This document shows, one piece after another, positions 17,096-26,607 of a stretch of DNA of 64,000 bases. How positions within the stretch are numbered: position 1 is the first letter of the stretch; each line of letters starts with the position of its first letter. Made by a program: the position numbers and the translations under genes. The stretch covers positions 3,938,850 through 4,002,849 of the forward strand of contig NZ_LR131273.1 in assembly GCF_900631615.1 (NCBI RefSeq). The letters are read 5' to 3'. This DNA is from Tsukamurella paurometabola (GTDB taxonomy: Bacteria; Actinomycetota; Actinomycetes; Mycobacteriales; Mycobacteriaceae). Under the pieces are notes generated by a model, which ran no database searches, was not told the origin of the DNA, and saw only the letters and a list, made by a program, of their open reading frames with translations.

Positions 17096-17118
17096 AGACA
17101 GAGTAAAGCATTCTGTCT
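17096..17118. promoter_or_regulatory. TetR-type operator before the AurF gene
   Basis: AGACAGA and TCTGTCT form a perfect 7-bp inverted repeat with a 9-nt spacer, centred about 35 bp before the oxygenase start. The TetR gene ends 24 bp further upstream, so this is the likely operator for that regulator. Confidence 0.6.
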
Positions 17119-17141
17119 ATTCGAGCAGGTACAAGGCCTGT

Positions 17142-17765
17142 CTACGGCACGAACTGGGCCCGCGCAGGCAGAACGAACGTCTCCGCGTACCGGCGGCCCG
17201 CTTCGACGTTCGCGGAGCTCGGGCCGCGGTGGTCAGGGCCGTCGGCGGCGCCCTCGACTGCCGGCAACGGCGTCAGCAGCAGGGAGTGCAACTGCCGGAC
17301 GAAGAAGTCGGCGAGGGCGCCGACGTCGGCGTCGTCGCGGTACTCGCCGCGGCGGATCTCCTGCAGGAAGAAGCGCCGCCCCTGCTTGATCTGCGGGGAA
17401 TCGCCGTGGATGTACGGCAGGATCAGCGCCGGGTTGACGGCGAGGACGCGCTGCAGCGCACGGTGCTCGCGCAGGTACGCGTAGGCGTAGCCGAAACCGG
17501 CCGCGAGCCGCTCATCGTTGTCCTCGATCGCGTCGGCGTAGGCGTGGATCCGGCTGTAGAACTTGTCCAGCTCGCTGGACACCACGGCCTCGACCAGCGC
17601 GTCCTTGCCGGTGAAGTGCTGGTAGAGCGTGGCCCGGGCCAGGCGGGCGCGCTTGGCCAGCGCACCCATCGAGATCCGCGTCAGACCCGCCTCATCGACC
17701 CAGTCGAGCGCCGCGCGCAGGATCTGCTGCCGGGTGTCGGGTTTCGTCGTCGGGGTCGATGCCAC
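17142..17765 (-). CDS. TetR-family regulator beside the diiron oxygenase
   Basis: A 207-residue TetR protein. The N-terminal HTH is at about 13-59 (ILRAALDWVDEAGLTRISMGALAKRA, then YQHFTGKDALVEAVV). The remainder is an all-helical ligand domain. It is transcribed towards the oxygenase, with a dyad operator in the 69-bp gap between them. The GTG at 17765 follows a TAGAAT -10 box by six bases, a likely leaderless start. Confidence 0.9.
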   Translation of the reverse strand: MASTPTTKPDTRQQILRAALDWVDEAGLTRISMGALAKRARLARATLYQHFTGKDALVEAVVSSELDKFYSRIHAYADAIEDNDERLAAGFGYAYAYLREHRALQRVLAVNPALILPYIHGDSPQIKQGRRFFLQEIRRGEYRDDADVGALADFFVRQLHSLLLTPLPAVEGAADGPDHRGPSSANVEAGRRYAETFVLPARAQFVP

Positions 17766-17771
17766 CTGCGG

Positions 17772-17777
17772 ATTCTA
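17772..17777 (-). promoter_or_regulatory. Leaderless -10 element (TAGAAT) of the TetR gene
   Basis: On the minus strand TAGAAT ends six bases before the GTG at 17765, with no ribosome site between. Confidence 0.5.
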
Positions 17778-17800
17778 TCCCTGCAAACCCGCTGATCGGG

Positions 17801-18622
17801 TCAGGCCGACGGATCGGTGACGAAGTCGACGAGCCGCTCGACGGCGCCGATGAGCGACGCGTCGAGGTCGCGGAACGAGGTGACGGCACCCTGAACGCGG
17901 CGCCAGCCGTCCTGTGGGGTACCCCACCCGAGGCGCGCACACGTACCGGTCTTCCAGTCCTCACCCCGCGGAACGTCGGGCCACGCGTCGATGCCCACGG
18001 ACGAGGGCTTCACCGCGGCCCAGATGTCGATGAACGGGTGGCCGGTCACCATGACGTACTCGCCGAGCGACTGGGTCATGCGGGACTCCTTGGAGCCCTC
18101 GACGAGGTGGTCGGCGAGCACGCCGACCTTGCGGCCCGGACCCGGCTGGAACTCGGCGAGCCGGGCGCCGAGGTGGTCGAGGCCCTCGAGCTGTTCGACG
18201 ACCACACCCTCGACCCGCAGGTCGTGTCCCCAGACGCGTTCGACGAGCGCGGCATCGTGAATGCCCTCTACCCAGATCCGGCTCGGCAGCGCGACGCGGG
18301 CCTTCACGCCCTCCACCCGGGTGGATCCGGACGCGCTGCGCTGCGGGCCCGACGGTGCCTTCGCCCGCGGCTTGACCAGCGTCACGGGCTTACCGTCGAT
18401 GAGGAAGGCGGCCTTGCGCATCGCGAACACCCGCACGGCGCCGCGGCCGTCCTCGAGCTTGACGAAGTCCCCGTCGTAGCTCTTGTCGAAGCCCACGACA
18501 GCCCCGCAGAACCCCGTGGCCGCGTCCTCCACGACGAGGTCGCGGTCGGCCGGAACCTCGGGAACGGCGCGGGCTCTCCGGCTCGCGTGCCCGGCGTAGA
18601 TGTCTCCATAGCTGTTCGCCAC
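17801..18622 (-). CDS. DUF3097 family protein
   Basis: A 273-residue protein matching the actinobacterial DUF3097 family, whose members are about this long. Recognisable stretches are VGFDKSYDGDFVKLEDG (about 43-59), RIWVEGIHDAALVERVWGHDLR (about 114-135) and the segment from VTGHPFIDIWAAVKP (about 195-209). The WVEGxHDAxLxE pattern recalls a TOPRIM-like core, which is inference. The GTG at 18622 is the best start. A TACCGT box ends eight bases upstream. It stands alone on this strand, with the TetR gene downstream. Function unknown. Confidence 0.82.
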   Translation of the reverse strand: MANSYGDIYAGHASRRARAVPEVPADRDLVVEDAATGFCGAVVGFDKSYDGDFVKLEDGRGAVRVFAMRKAAFLIDGKPVTLVKPRAKAPSGPQRSASGSTRVEGVKARVALPSRIWVEGIHDAALVERVWGHDLRVEGVVVEQLEGLDHLGARLAEFQPGPGRKVGVLADHLVEGSKESRMTQSLGEYVMVTGHPFIDIWAAVKPSSVGIDAWPDVPRGEDWKTGTCARLGWGTPQDGWRRVQGAVTSFRDLDASLIGAVERLVDFVTDPSA

Positions 18623-18663
18623 GGCGCTCAACGGTAGTCGAGAGGACGGCCGGAACCGGGGAT

Positions 18664-19803
18664 CTACGGGGCCGGGTCGACGTACTGCGTGAAGCCGTAC
18701 CGCGCGTGCGGGCCGATGGCGCCGAACTCGAACAGTCCCTCGCCCTCCTCGCTGCGCCCGTCCGGATGCCGGACGGTGCACGTGGCGAGGTATTCGACGG
18801 GCACCAGCATCGTGAGACTCGCGTCGAGGTCGGGCACGCGGAAGCGCCGGCCCTCGACCTTCTCCTCGCCCTGCCACATGCCGTGCCGCCAGTCCTGGTC
18901 CAGCCCGTAGCCGGTGCCGAAGCCGAAATGGTTCGCGAGCAGGATCCGCACGTCCACCGTGGTGGCGGCACCGTCGGACCCGGTGAAGGTCAGCCGGGCG
19001 GCGCGGGCTTGGCGGGTGCCCGGCACGAAGTCGACGTCGTGCGCGACGTGACCCAGCCAGCGCGGCGCGGAACCGTCGTGCGGGATCCAGGTGGCGTCCT
19101 CGACGACGGGACGACCCTGCGCGTCCTCCTGCAGGACCACGCAGATCGCGGCGTCGGCGAGGTCGAGTACGGAGTAGATCCAGAAGAAGGTGCCGGCCTC
19201 GGTGACCCGGCGGCCGGGCGGCTCGGCCTCGCCGACCGGGCGCACGCCCCACGAACGGTCGCGGTTGCCGCGCCAGGTGCTCACGTCGAAGCTCTCCCCG
19301 TCCACCGTGAGGCCGCCCGCCCAGGACCCGACCTGCACGAACCGCTGTGTGTCGAAGGTGACGCGCTCGAGCTGGCGGTGGAAGTGCCGCGGCTCGAGAT
19401 GCGCCGGGCCGGTGCCGGTGAACGTGAGATCGAAGGCGAGGTCGTAGTCCGCGCCCGGTTCGAGGGTGACGCGCAGGCGCCGCAGGCCGTCGAGCACTGC
19501 GACGCGCATCGGGCCCACCGCGGTGTCGGCGCGGTCGGCGCCGAGGGCCCTGGACGCGCGGAACACGATCTGGTCGTCGCCGTGACGCGCGACGGCGAAG
19601 CAGTCGACGACGCCGAGGTTCGGATAGACGCCGAGGCCGAGTACCAGGAAGGGCTCGTCGGCGGTGCCGTTGTGGGCGTTGAAGTAGTAGCGGTCGTAGA
19701 AGTTGCGGTCGGAGGTGGCCGGGTGGCGGATCACCTCGGCGACCTGGTGGACGGGAAGGTCGTCCGCCGGGGACAGTGGCGAACCGGCCCACTGCGCCGT
19801 CAT
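18664..19803 (-). CDS. Lipocalin/hydratase-like beta protein (DUF7064/DUF7065 type)
   Basis: A 379-residue soluble protein rich in beta-strands, lacking signal peptide and membrane segments. Its pattern (DRNFYDRYYFNAHN near 32, STWRGNRDRSWGVRP near 175, then a second domain ending in EYLATCTVRHPDG) resembles the two-domain proteins distantly related to carotenoid 1,2-hydratase/AttH lipocalin-like folds, common in lipid-degrading actinobacteria. No catalytic residue can be named. Its ATG overlaps the stop of the phosphotransferase gene (19800-19803), so both share one operon behind a KstR-type box. A role on a sterol- or lipid-derived compound is inference. Confidence 0.65.
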   Translation of the reverse strand: MTAQWAGSPLSPADDLPVHQVAEVIRHPATSDRNFYDRYYFNAHNGTADEPFLVLGLGVYPNLGVVDCFAVARHGDDQIVFRASRALGADRADTAVGPMRVAVLDGLRRLRVTLEPGADYDLAFDLTFTGTGPAHLEPRHFHRQLERVTFDTQRFVQVGSWAGGLTVDGESFDVSTWRGNRDRSWGVRPVGEAEPPGRRVTEAGTFFWIYSVLDLADAAICVVLQEDAQGRPVVEDATWIPHDGSAPRWLGHVAHDVDFVPGTRQARAARLTFTGSDGAATTVDVRILLANHFGFGTGYGLDQDWRHGMWQGEEKVEGRRFRVPDLDASLTMLVPVEYLATCTVRHPDGRSEEGEGLFEFGAIGPHARYGFTQYVDPAP

Positions 19804-20918
19804 GGCAGCGCCTCCCAGTAGGTGCCGGCGAGCATCGCCTCGATGGCGGCGCGGTGCAGGATCATGTCGTCGGGGTTCTGCGGCGCGGCCGCGGCTCCGA
19901 AGTCGATGGCGCGGGTCTGGATCCGGTACATGATGACGCCGTGCACGATCGCCGCGTAGGCGGTGTAGAAGTCCATGTCCCGCGGGACGTGGCCGGTGCG
20001 TTCCGCGTACCGTCGCTCCACGTCGGCGCGGCGCAGGAAGCCCGGCAGGCCCGGTTGCCCGGCGAGCTCGGCGAGGTCCTGGAAGAACCGGTGCAGGTAG
20101 ACGAACCAGCCGAGGTCCAGCTCACACGGGCCGACGGTCGCCATCTCCCAGTCGAGCACGGCGACGGGCGTGGTGCCGGACGGCCCGCCGTACATGATGT
20201 TGCCGATGCGGGCATCGCCCCAGAGGAGCACCTGGTCGGCGTGGCCCGGCAGGTGCTTCTCGGCCCAGTCCAGCGCGCGGTCGAGCAGCGGCGCTCCGCC
20301 GTGGTTCTGCGCCGCCCAGTCGTAGAACGCCCGCAGCCGACGCAGGTGCGCGGCGAGCGCCGTCTCCCCGGGTCCGGGAGTCGGCACGACGCCCGGCGCG
20401 GGCGCCGGCACGGCGTGGATGGTGGCGAGCACGTCCACCGAGGCGTCGGCGAGTTCCCGCAGGTCCGCGTCGGTGGAATCGGGCCGCCAGGCACCGAAGG
20501 TGTAGGGCATGACGTCGGGCGGCACGTCGCCGTCGACGCGGTCCATCACGAGGAACGGCGCGCCGATCACCGCGGAGTCCTCCTCCCCCCACAGGCACGA
20601 CGGGGCCGGAACACCGTAGGACTCGACGTGCCGCATCACGGCGAACTGCGCGGGCAGATCGTAGGTCGGGAACACGGGGTCGGACTCCGGCCGGGGCGCG
20701 ACGCGGATGACGAGGCGCCGCTCGTCGGAGCCGAACCGGACGGTCGCGAGCAGGGTCTCGCTCGACATGCCGTTGCCCTGCGGGACCTGGAGATCGAGCA
20801 CCTCGGCGCCCGGCTCGCGCGCGGCGAACCACTGCTGCAACTGGGCGCGCACCTCGTCCGGCGTGCGCTGTGAGGAGGCCGGGCGGGCCTGCTCGGCGAA
20901 GGTGTCCGATTCGGTCAT
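19800..20918 (-). CDS. Phosphotransferase-family (APH/ACAD10-like) protein
   Basis: A 372-residue protein with the aminoglycoside-phosphotransferase fold found in ACAD10/11 N-terminal domains. N-terminal lobe: GNGMSSETLLATVRFG near 48 and a conserved Glu region. The catalytic loop is LLWGDARIGNIMY (about 232-244), where Trp replaces the His usual before Gly-Asp. The metal-binding motif is VLDWEMATVGPCELDLGW (about 256-273). Human ACAD11-type kinases act on 4-hydroxy acyl-CoA, so a role in lipid degradation is plausible. The start follows TACCCT by seven bases, and a KstR-type box lies at 20950-20963. Confidence 0.85.
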   Translation of the reverse strand: MTESDTFAEQARPASSQRTPDEVRAQLQQWFAAREPGAEVLDLQVPQGNGMSSETLLATVRFGSDERRLVIRVAPRPESDPVFPTYDLPAQFAVMRHVESYGVPAPSCLWGEEDSAVIGAPFLVMDRVDGDVPPDVMPYTFGAWRPDSTDADLRELADASVDVLATIHAVPAPAPGVVPTPGPGETALAAHLRRLRAFYDWAAQNHGGAPLLDRALDWAEKHLPGHADQVLLWGDARIGNIMYGGPSGTTPVAVLDWEMATVGPCELDLGWFVYLHRFFQDLAELAGQPGLPGFLRRADVERRYAERTGHVPRDMDFYTAYAAIVHGVIMYRIQTRAIDFGAAAAPQNPDDMILHRAAIEAMLAGTYWEALP

Positions 20919-20925
20919 GCAGGTC

Positions 20926-20931
20926 AGGGTA
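20926..20931 (-). promoter_or_regulatory. Leaderless -10 element (TACCCT) of the phosphotransferase gene
   Basis: On the minus strand TACCCT ends seven bases before the ATG at 20918. The KstR-type box begins 19 bp further upstream, covering the -35 position. Confidence 0.5.
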
Positions 20932-20949
20932 GATCCGCGCGACCTTTGC

Positions 20950-20963
20950 TAGAACATGTTTCA
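20950..20963. promoter_or_regulatory. KstR-type operator
   Basis: TAGAACATGTTTCA fits the TNNAACNNGTTNNA motif known for KstR, the TetR repressor of cholesterol catabolism in mycobacteria and rhodococci. It sits across the expected -35 region of the phosphotransferase operon, where binding would repress it. Other TetR-type lipid regulators use related AACNNGTT cores. Confidence 0.6.
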
Positions 20964-21005
20964 GGAATTCGGCGGCGGGCGCAGCGCACGGTCCCCGCGC
21001 GAGGC

Positions 21006-21078
21006 GCTGAGATGTGCGCCCCAGCGGCGCCCGCAACGCGTGTCGCGGCCGTCGCGCCGCTGCATCGCACATCTCAGC
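21006..21078. repeat. 73-bp extended inverted repeat in a divergent intergenic region
   Basis: Outer arms of 13 bp (21006-21018 and 21066-21078, GCTGAGATGTGCG and its complement) and inner arms of 9 bp (21022-21030 and 21054-21062, CAGCGGCGC and its complement) are both perfect. They are separated by 3-nt mismatched bulges and a 23-nt loop. It lies between the phosphotransferase and the Rv1486c-like genes, which diverge, so it is not a simple terminator of either. Confidence 0.75.
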
Positions 21079-21104
21079 GGGTACCGCGACTACGATGGGC
21101 GACC

Positions 21105-21881
21105 ATGAGTTCTCCCGTCATCACCCTCGCCCGTCGCGCCACCGCGGGGCCCGCTCAGGGCTTCGCGGTGTGGTCGGCGGCGTGGCTGGCGGGCTCGGCG
21201 GGCACCGACGAGCTGCTCGCGGCGCTCGGCGAATGGGCGCCGGTGCAGTCCGTCGTCGACGGCGACCTCCCCGACCTGCTGGCGGAGATCCGTGCGCTGG
21301 AGCCGCACGCCGTCCGGCTGCTGCTGCCGGCGCCGGGAGACGCCCGGGGCCTGCCTGCGGGCACGGACCTGGAACAGGCCGCGATGGCCCGCGGCGAGGT
21401 GGTGCTCTTCGACGGCGCGACGTCGACGATCGCCCTGGTGCCGACGCCCGAGGCCGGCGACGTGATGCGCTGGCAGGCGTTCCTGCACGAGCCCGCGCTC
21501 GTCGATCCCGATCCGGTCTCGCTGGGCGCGGCGGAGCACGCGCTGCGCGACGCGGTGCGCGAGGCGCCGTCGGCGCTGGCGAGCCTGCCGCCCGCCCCGG
21601 ACGCGGCGTCGGATCCGCGGGGCGTGGTGATGGAACTGACCCGGTACCTCGGTGGGCACCGGCTCCCCCGCGCTGCCACCGAGCGGGCGCACCGTGTGCT
21701 CGACAGCGCGGGCATGGTGGAGGCGATCCTGCTGGTCGCGGGCGCGGAGAACCCGTACGCCGGACTGACTCTCGCGTCCGCGCAGGGCGGCGACGCCGCC
21801 TACCGCGACCTGTGGCGCACCGTCCGCGCCGCGCGGGTGGCCGCGGTCAACGCCGTCTGCCGGGACGAGCTCCGACTCTGA
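21105..21881 (+). CDS. Conserved hypothetical protein (Rv1486c-like)
   Basis: A 258-residue protein convergent with hemH, exactly the place of Rv1486c in M. tuberculosis. It has no signal peptide or membrane helix. Recognisable stretches are ARRATAGPAQGFAVWSAAWLAG near the start, LLPAPGDARGLP near 75, MRWQAFLHEP near 125, and DAAYRDLWRTVRAARVAAVNAVC at the C-terminus. The start codon follows TACGAT by eight bases. Function unknown; the conserved linkage to hemH may be only positional. Confidence 0.78.
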   Translation: MSSPVITLARRATAGPAQGFAVWSAAWLAGSAGTDELLAALGEWAPVQSVVDGDLPDLLAEIRALEPHAVRLLLPAPGDARGLPAGTDLEQAAMARGEVVLFDGATSTIALVPTPEAGDVMRWQAFLHEPALVDPDPVSLGAAEHALRDAVREAPSALASLPPAPDAASDPRGVVMELTRYLGGHRLPRAATERAHRVLDSAGMVEAILLVAGAENPYAGLTLASAQGGDAAYRDLWRTVRAARVAAVNAVCRDELRL

Positions 21882-21887
21882 TCCCGC

Positions 21888-22901
21888 TCACGAGCGCACG
21901 GGCCGCCGCACCGCGGGGCAGCAGCCCTCGACACAGGCGGCGCCGTCCACGCTGACACCGAGCCCGCTCGATCGGCCCGCATCGGCATCGGCGACGAGGT
22001 CCGCCACCATCGCCGCGAACCGGGGATCACCGATCGGCGTGGCGGCACGGGCGAAGGGCATGCCCAGCTCGCCGGCCAGGTCCTTCGCCTCGGTGTCGAG
22101 GTCCCAGATCACCTCGAGGTGGTCGGAGACGAAGCCGATCGGCACGACCGCCACGCCCGGCACGCGGTCGTCCCACAGCGCCTGGATGTGATCGCAGATG
22201 TCGGGCTCGAGCCACGGCACCTGCGGCGGCCCCGAGCGGGACTGCCACACCACGTCGTGGTCGACCCCGAGCCGTGCGGCGACGTTCGCGGCGGCGTCGC
22301 GGACCTGGGTCGAGTACAACCGCGACACCCCGGGCGGGCCGGCGTTCAGGTCCGCGGCGTCCGGGATCGAGTGGGCGGTGAACACGAGCCGCGATCCGGC
22401 GGGCACCGCCGCCAGGGCGGTGGTCGCGGCGTCGGCGAAGCACTCCAGGAACAGCTCGTGGTCGTGGAACTGCGGGAGCTTGGTCAACCGGGGCGCACCG
22501 GCTCCGACTGCCGCGAGCGCGCGGGCGATGTCCTCGTCGTACTGCCGGCAGCCGGAGAAGCCGCCCCACGCAGAGGTCGCGAAAACGAGCGCGTCGCGCA
22601 CCCCGTCGTCCTTCATCTGCGCGACGGTGTCCTCGACCATCGGATGCCAGTTCCGGTTGCCGAAGTACACGGGCAGCTCCCGGCCCCGGCGGCCGAACTC
22701 GGCCTCGACCGCCGCGATGAGCGAGCGGTTCTGCTCGTTGATCGGCGAGACGCCGCCGAACCGCAGGTAGTGCTGTTCGACGGCGTCCAGGCGCTCGGGT
22801 GGTACTCCCCGGCCGCGCACGACGTTCTCGAGGAACGGCCGGACGTGATCGGGGTGCTCGGGCCCTCCGAAGGAGAGCACGAGGAGTGCGTCGTGGCTCA
22901 C
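21888..22901 (-). CDS. hemH: Coproporphyrin/protoporphyrin ferrochelatase
   Basis: A 337-residue ferrochelatase, which inserts iron into the porphyrin ring; in actinobacteria the substrate is coproporphyrin III (CpfC). The N-terminus ([22 protein letters not shown]), the catalytic His region FTAHSIPD (about 185) and [14 protein letters not shown] (about 270) are all family signatures. Cysteines at 154, 323 and 327/328 (CVEGCC at the tail) fit the [2Fe-2S] cluster ligands of actinobacterial enzymes. Its ATG overlaps the inhA stop by ATGA, the fabG-inhA-hemH operon order of mycobacteria. Confidence 0.96.
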   Translation of the reverse strand: MSHDALLVLSFGGPEHPDHVRPFLENVVRGRGVPPERLDAVEQHYLRFGGVSPINEQNRSLIAAVEAEFGRRGRELPVYFGNRNWHPMVEDTVAQMKDDGVRDALVFATSAWGGFSGCRQYDEDIARALAAVGAGAPRLTKLPQFHDHELFLECFADAATTALAAVPAGSRLVFTAHSIPDAADLNAGPPGVSRLYSTQVRDAAANVAARLGVDHDVVWQSRSGPPQVPWLEPDICDHIQALWDDRVPGVAVVPIGFVSDHLEVIWDLDTEAKDLAGELGMPFARAATPIGDPRFAAMVADLVADADAGRSSGLGVSVDGAACVEGCCPAVRRPVRS

Positions 22902-23740
22902 GACTGGGCGTTGATCATGTCCTCGGGGAACCAGGTGTTGTGGCTGGCGCCGCCGTCGACGTAGACGATGGAGCCGGTGGTGCCGGGCAGCCAGTCCGAG
23001 AGCAGCGCACAGATGCTCTTGCCCACGACCTCCGGGTCGTCGACGTTCCAGCCGATGGGCGATGCGCCGTCCCAGTACTGGTTGAGCATGTTGAGCTTCT
23101 TGGCGTCGTCGGTCGCGGTGCCCGAGATCGCCTTGGCCGCGAGGGTCTTGATGGGGCCGGCGGCGACCAGGTTCGAGCGGATCTTCTTGGCGTAGCCGAC
23201 CTCGCGCGCGACGTAGCGGTTGACCGACTCGAGGGCGGCCTTCTGCACGCCCATCCAGTTGTAGTCGGGCATCGCGGTGCGGGGATCGAAGTCCATGCCC
23301 ACGATGGAGCCGCCCTCGTTCATGACGGGCAGCACGGCGCGGGCGAGCGAGGCGTAGCTCCAGGCGGAGATCTCGAAGGACTTCGCCACGTCGGGGCCGG
23401 GGCCCTCGAGGAAGGGCAGCGCGTCCGGGCCCATGAGGGTGCGGGGCGCGAAGGCGATCGAGTGCAGCACGCCGTCGATGCCCTCGGGCGCGAGCTCGCG
23501 CACCTTGTCGGCCAGGCCGCCGAGGTACTCCTCATCGGTGATGTCGAGCGGGATGGCGGGCGGCACCTCCTGCGGGAGGCGCTTGGCGATCCGGTCGATG
23601 AGGCGGAGCCGCTCCGGGATGCCGGTGATGATCACCTTGGCGCCCTGCTCCTGGGCCACCTTGGCGGCCGAGAAGGCGATCGAGGCATCGGTGATGATGC
23701 CGGTGATGAGGATGGTCTTGCCTTCGAGCAGTCCGGTCAC
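22898..23740 (-). CDS. inhA: Enoyl-[acyl-carrier-protein] reductase InhA
   Basis: A 280-residue NADH-dependent enoyl-ACP reductase of FAS-II, the mycolic-acid precursor elongation system and target of isoniazid and ethionamide. It keeps the mycobacterial active-site residues: Tyr160 and Lys167 in YNWMGVQK (Tyr158/Lys165 in M. tuberculosis) and Ser94 in LHSIAF, the residue altered in resistant S94A strains. The cofactor loop is [12 protein letters not shown] (about 12-23). It starts at GTG 23740 behind a strong GAAGGAGG site. It is preceded by fabG and coupled to hemH. Confidence 0.96.
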   Translation of the reverse strand: MTGLLEGKTILITGIITDASIAFSAAKVAQEQGAKVIITGIPERLRLIDRIAKRLPQEVPPAIPLDITDEEYLGGLADKVRELAPEGIDGVLHSIAFAPRTLMGPDALPFLEGPGPDVAKSFEISAWSYASLARAVLPVMNEGGSIVGMDFDPRTAMPDYNWMGVQKAALESVNRYVAREVGYAKKIRSNLVAAGPIKTLAAKAISGTATDDAKKLNMLNQYWDGASPIGWNVDDPEVVGKSICALLSDWLPGTTGSIVYVDGGASHNTWFPEDMINAQS

Positions 23741-23808
23741 GGACGTGCCTCCTTCAGTTCTCGTGGGCTGGTTCGACGGTGCGCCGTCGGGGTGCGGGTG
23801 GGCGGGGC

Positions 23809-24654
<846 letters not shown>

Positions 24655-25638
24655 TCACGGTAGGCGCCGGTTGAACAGCACCGCGCCGGCGGCGCCGAGC
24701 ACGAGGAGGCCGGTGCCCCAGAGCACCCAGATCCGCGAGTTGTCGCCCTTCTGCATCTCCCAGCCGATCTCGTCGCGCAGGGTGCCGTAGGCCTCGTTGA
24801 GGTCGCTGAGCGAGGACGCCGAGAAGAACTGTCCGCCCGAGAGGTCCGCGATCCGCTTGAGGGAGGCGTCGTCCACGGGGACCGGGATGTTCTGGCCGTC
24901 GATCTCGACGGTGCCGTTCGGGGTGCCGAAGGAGATGGTGGAGATGGGGATGCCCTCCTCCTTCGCCTTGCGGGCTGCGGTGAAGCCACCCCGCGGATCG
25001 TCGAGATCGACGGGCACCGTCTGCTTGCCGTCGGACTCGAGGATGATCCGGGCCGGCGGCGCGGCGTCCTTGCCGCCCAACACGTCCCGGATGTTCTTGA
25101 TCGACTGGATCGCCGCGTAGATGCCCTCTCCCGTGGCGGTGCGCTGCGCTAGGTCGAGGTGGTCGATCGCGTTGGTGGCCAGCGAGCGGTCGGGCGTGGG
25201 CGAGACGAGCAGCTGCGCGGTGCCGGCGTACGAGACGATGCCGAGGTTCATGCCCTGAGGGAGCTCGCCGACGAACTTCTTCGCCGCCTCCTTGGCGGCA
25301 TCGAGCCGGTTGGGGCTGACGTCGGTGGCCTTCATCGACAGGGAGACGTCGACGACCAGCACGACGGTCGCTTTGCTCCTCGGGACCTTCCGCATCGCCT
25401 GCGGCCCGGACAGCGCGATCATGAGCAGGATCAGGCCGATGCTCAACAGCGCGATGGGAACGTGCCGCCACCGGTTGGGTCCGGGCGGGGCCACGGAATC
25501 GAGCACGGAGGTGTTCGCGAACTTCAGCGCGCGCTTGCTGCGCCGCCGCTCGTTGTAGACGTACCCCGCGAGGATGGCGAGCACGACGAGGATGCCGAGC
25601 AGCCAGATCGGGGTGGCGAGCGAGGTCAGTCCGCCCAT
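24655..25638 (-). CDS. VWA-domain membrane protein (Rv1481-like, BatA type)
   Basis: A 327-residue protein. It has two N-terminal membrane helices (about 8-28 and 58-76), a von Willebrand factor A domain with the MIDAS motif DVSLS (about 97-101), and a C-terminal helix (about 303-321). It is the third gene of a MoxR-DUF58-VWA unit with 1-2 nt gaps. Such units act as chaperone-like systems at the envelope, and in mycobacteria MoxR1 and its partners sit beside the RipA hydrolase genes. The start at 25638 lies one base after the DUF58 stop. Confidence 0.92.
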   Translation of the reverse strand: MGGLTSLATPIWLLGILVVLAILAGYVYNERRRSKRALKFANTSVLDSVAPPGPNRWRHVPIALLSIGLILLMIALSGPQAMRKVPRSKATVVLVVDVSLSMKATDVSPNRLDAAKEAAKKFVGELPQGMNLGIVSYAGTAQLLVSPTPDRSLATNAIDHLDLAQRTATGEGIYAAIQSIKNIRDVLGGKDAAPPARIILESDGKQTVPVDLDDPRGGFTAARKAKEEGIPISTISFGTPNGTVEIDGQNIPVPVDDASLKRIADLSGGQFFSASSLSDLNEAYGTLRDEIGWEMQKGDNSRIWVLWGTGLLVLGAAGAVLFNRRLP

Positions 25639-25639
25639 G

Positions 25640-26605
25640 TCAGGAAGCACCAGCCAATCCACGTCGACGTGCGGCGACGAACCGCACGATGTCGGCGAGC
25701 CAGTCGCGGTCCGTGCGCAGTTCCAGGACGGGCGCACCCACGCCGCGCAGCGTCCGGGCCACCCGCCGGCGGTGCTCCTGTGCCGCGGCGGCGAACCGTT
25801 GCTGCAGCTCGGGGGTCACGGTCAGGTCGCGCACGGCGCCGGACTCGGCGTCGCGGAGCGTGATCTCCCCGACCGCCGGGAGTTCGACGTCGCGCGGATC
25901 CAGGACCTCGACCGCCAGCACCTCGTGCCGCGCGGCGATGCCGCGCAGCTCGCGCACGTAGTCCACGTCGCCGAGGAAGTCGCTGATCACCACGACGAGG
26001 CCTCGGGGCTGTTCGGGGCGGCGCAGGGCGTCGAGCGCGACGCGCAGGTCGCCGCGGGTGCCCTCGACGGCGCGCGGCGCGGTGGCGATGGCCTTGAGCA
26101 CCTTCTGCCGCTGCGCGCGACCCGATTTCGGCTGCACGCGGACCAGCTGCGTGCCGTTGGTGACGAGGCAGCCGACGCGGTTCGCGGCGCCGCTGACGAG
26201 GTGCACGACCGCGGCCGATGCGGCGACGGCGAGATCGCGCTTCGTGCCGCCCGTCGAACCGAAGTCCATCGACGCCGACAGGTCGACGACGATCCACGTC
26301 TGCAGTTCGCGGTCGGCGATCATCTGCCGCACGTGCGGGTGGGTGGTGCGGGCGGTGACGGACCAGTCCATGAGGCGCACGTCGTCGCCGGGCGTGTACG
26401 GGCGCGACTCCCCCGGCTCCGAGCCCGGGCCGGGGAGCAGCCCCTGATGGTCGCCCTTGAGGACGCCGTCGAGCCGCCGGCGCACGAGCAGCTCGAGCAT
26501 CTTCAACGAGGCCTGCATGCGAGCCTCGTCGACCTCGCCGCCGGCGAAGCTCGGGAGCGGGCTGTGCCGGGGGCCGGGAGTGGAGCCGGAGGGTGTGGCC
26601 GGCAT
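25640..26605 (-). CDS. DUF58 domain protein (Rv1480-like)
   Basis: A 321-residue soluble protein. The DUF58 signature with ESRPYTPGDDVRLMDWSVTAR lies at about 65-85, followed by a VWA-like fold with DLSASMDFGS (about 109-118). It is the middle gene of the MoxR-DUF58-VWA unit, starting two bases after the moxR stop. DUF58 proteins are predicted adaptors for the MoxR AAA+ chaperone. Confidence 0.92.
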   Translation of the reverse strand: MPATPSGSTPGPRHSPLPSFAGGEVDEARMQASLKMLELLVRRRLDGVLKGDHQGLLPGPGSEPGESRPYTPGDDVRLMDWSVTARTTHPHVRQMIADRELQTWIVVDLSASMDFGSTGGTKRDLAVAASAAVVHLVSGAANRVGCLVTNGTQLVRVQPKSGRAQRQKVLKAIATAPRAVEGTRGDLRVALDALRRPEQPRGLVVVISDFLGDVDYVRELRGIAARHEVLAVEVLDPRDVELPAVGEITLRDAESGAVRDLTVTPELQQRFAAAAQEHRRRVARTLRGVGAPVLELRTDRDWLADIVRFVAARRRGLAGAS

Positions 26606-26607
26606 CG

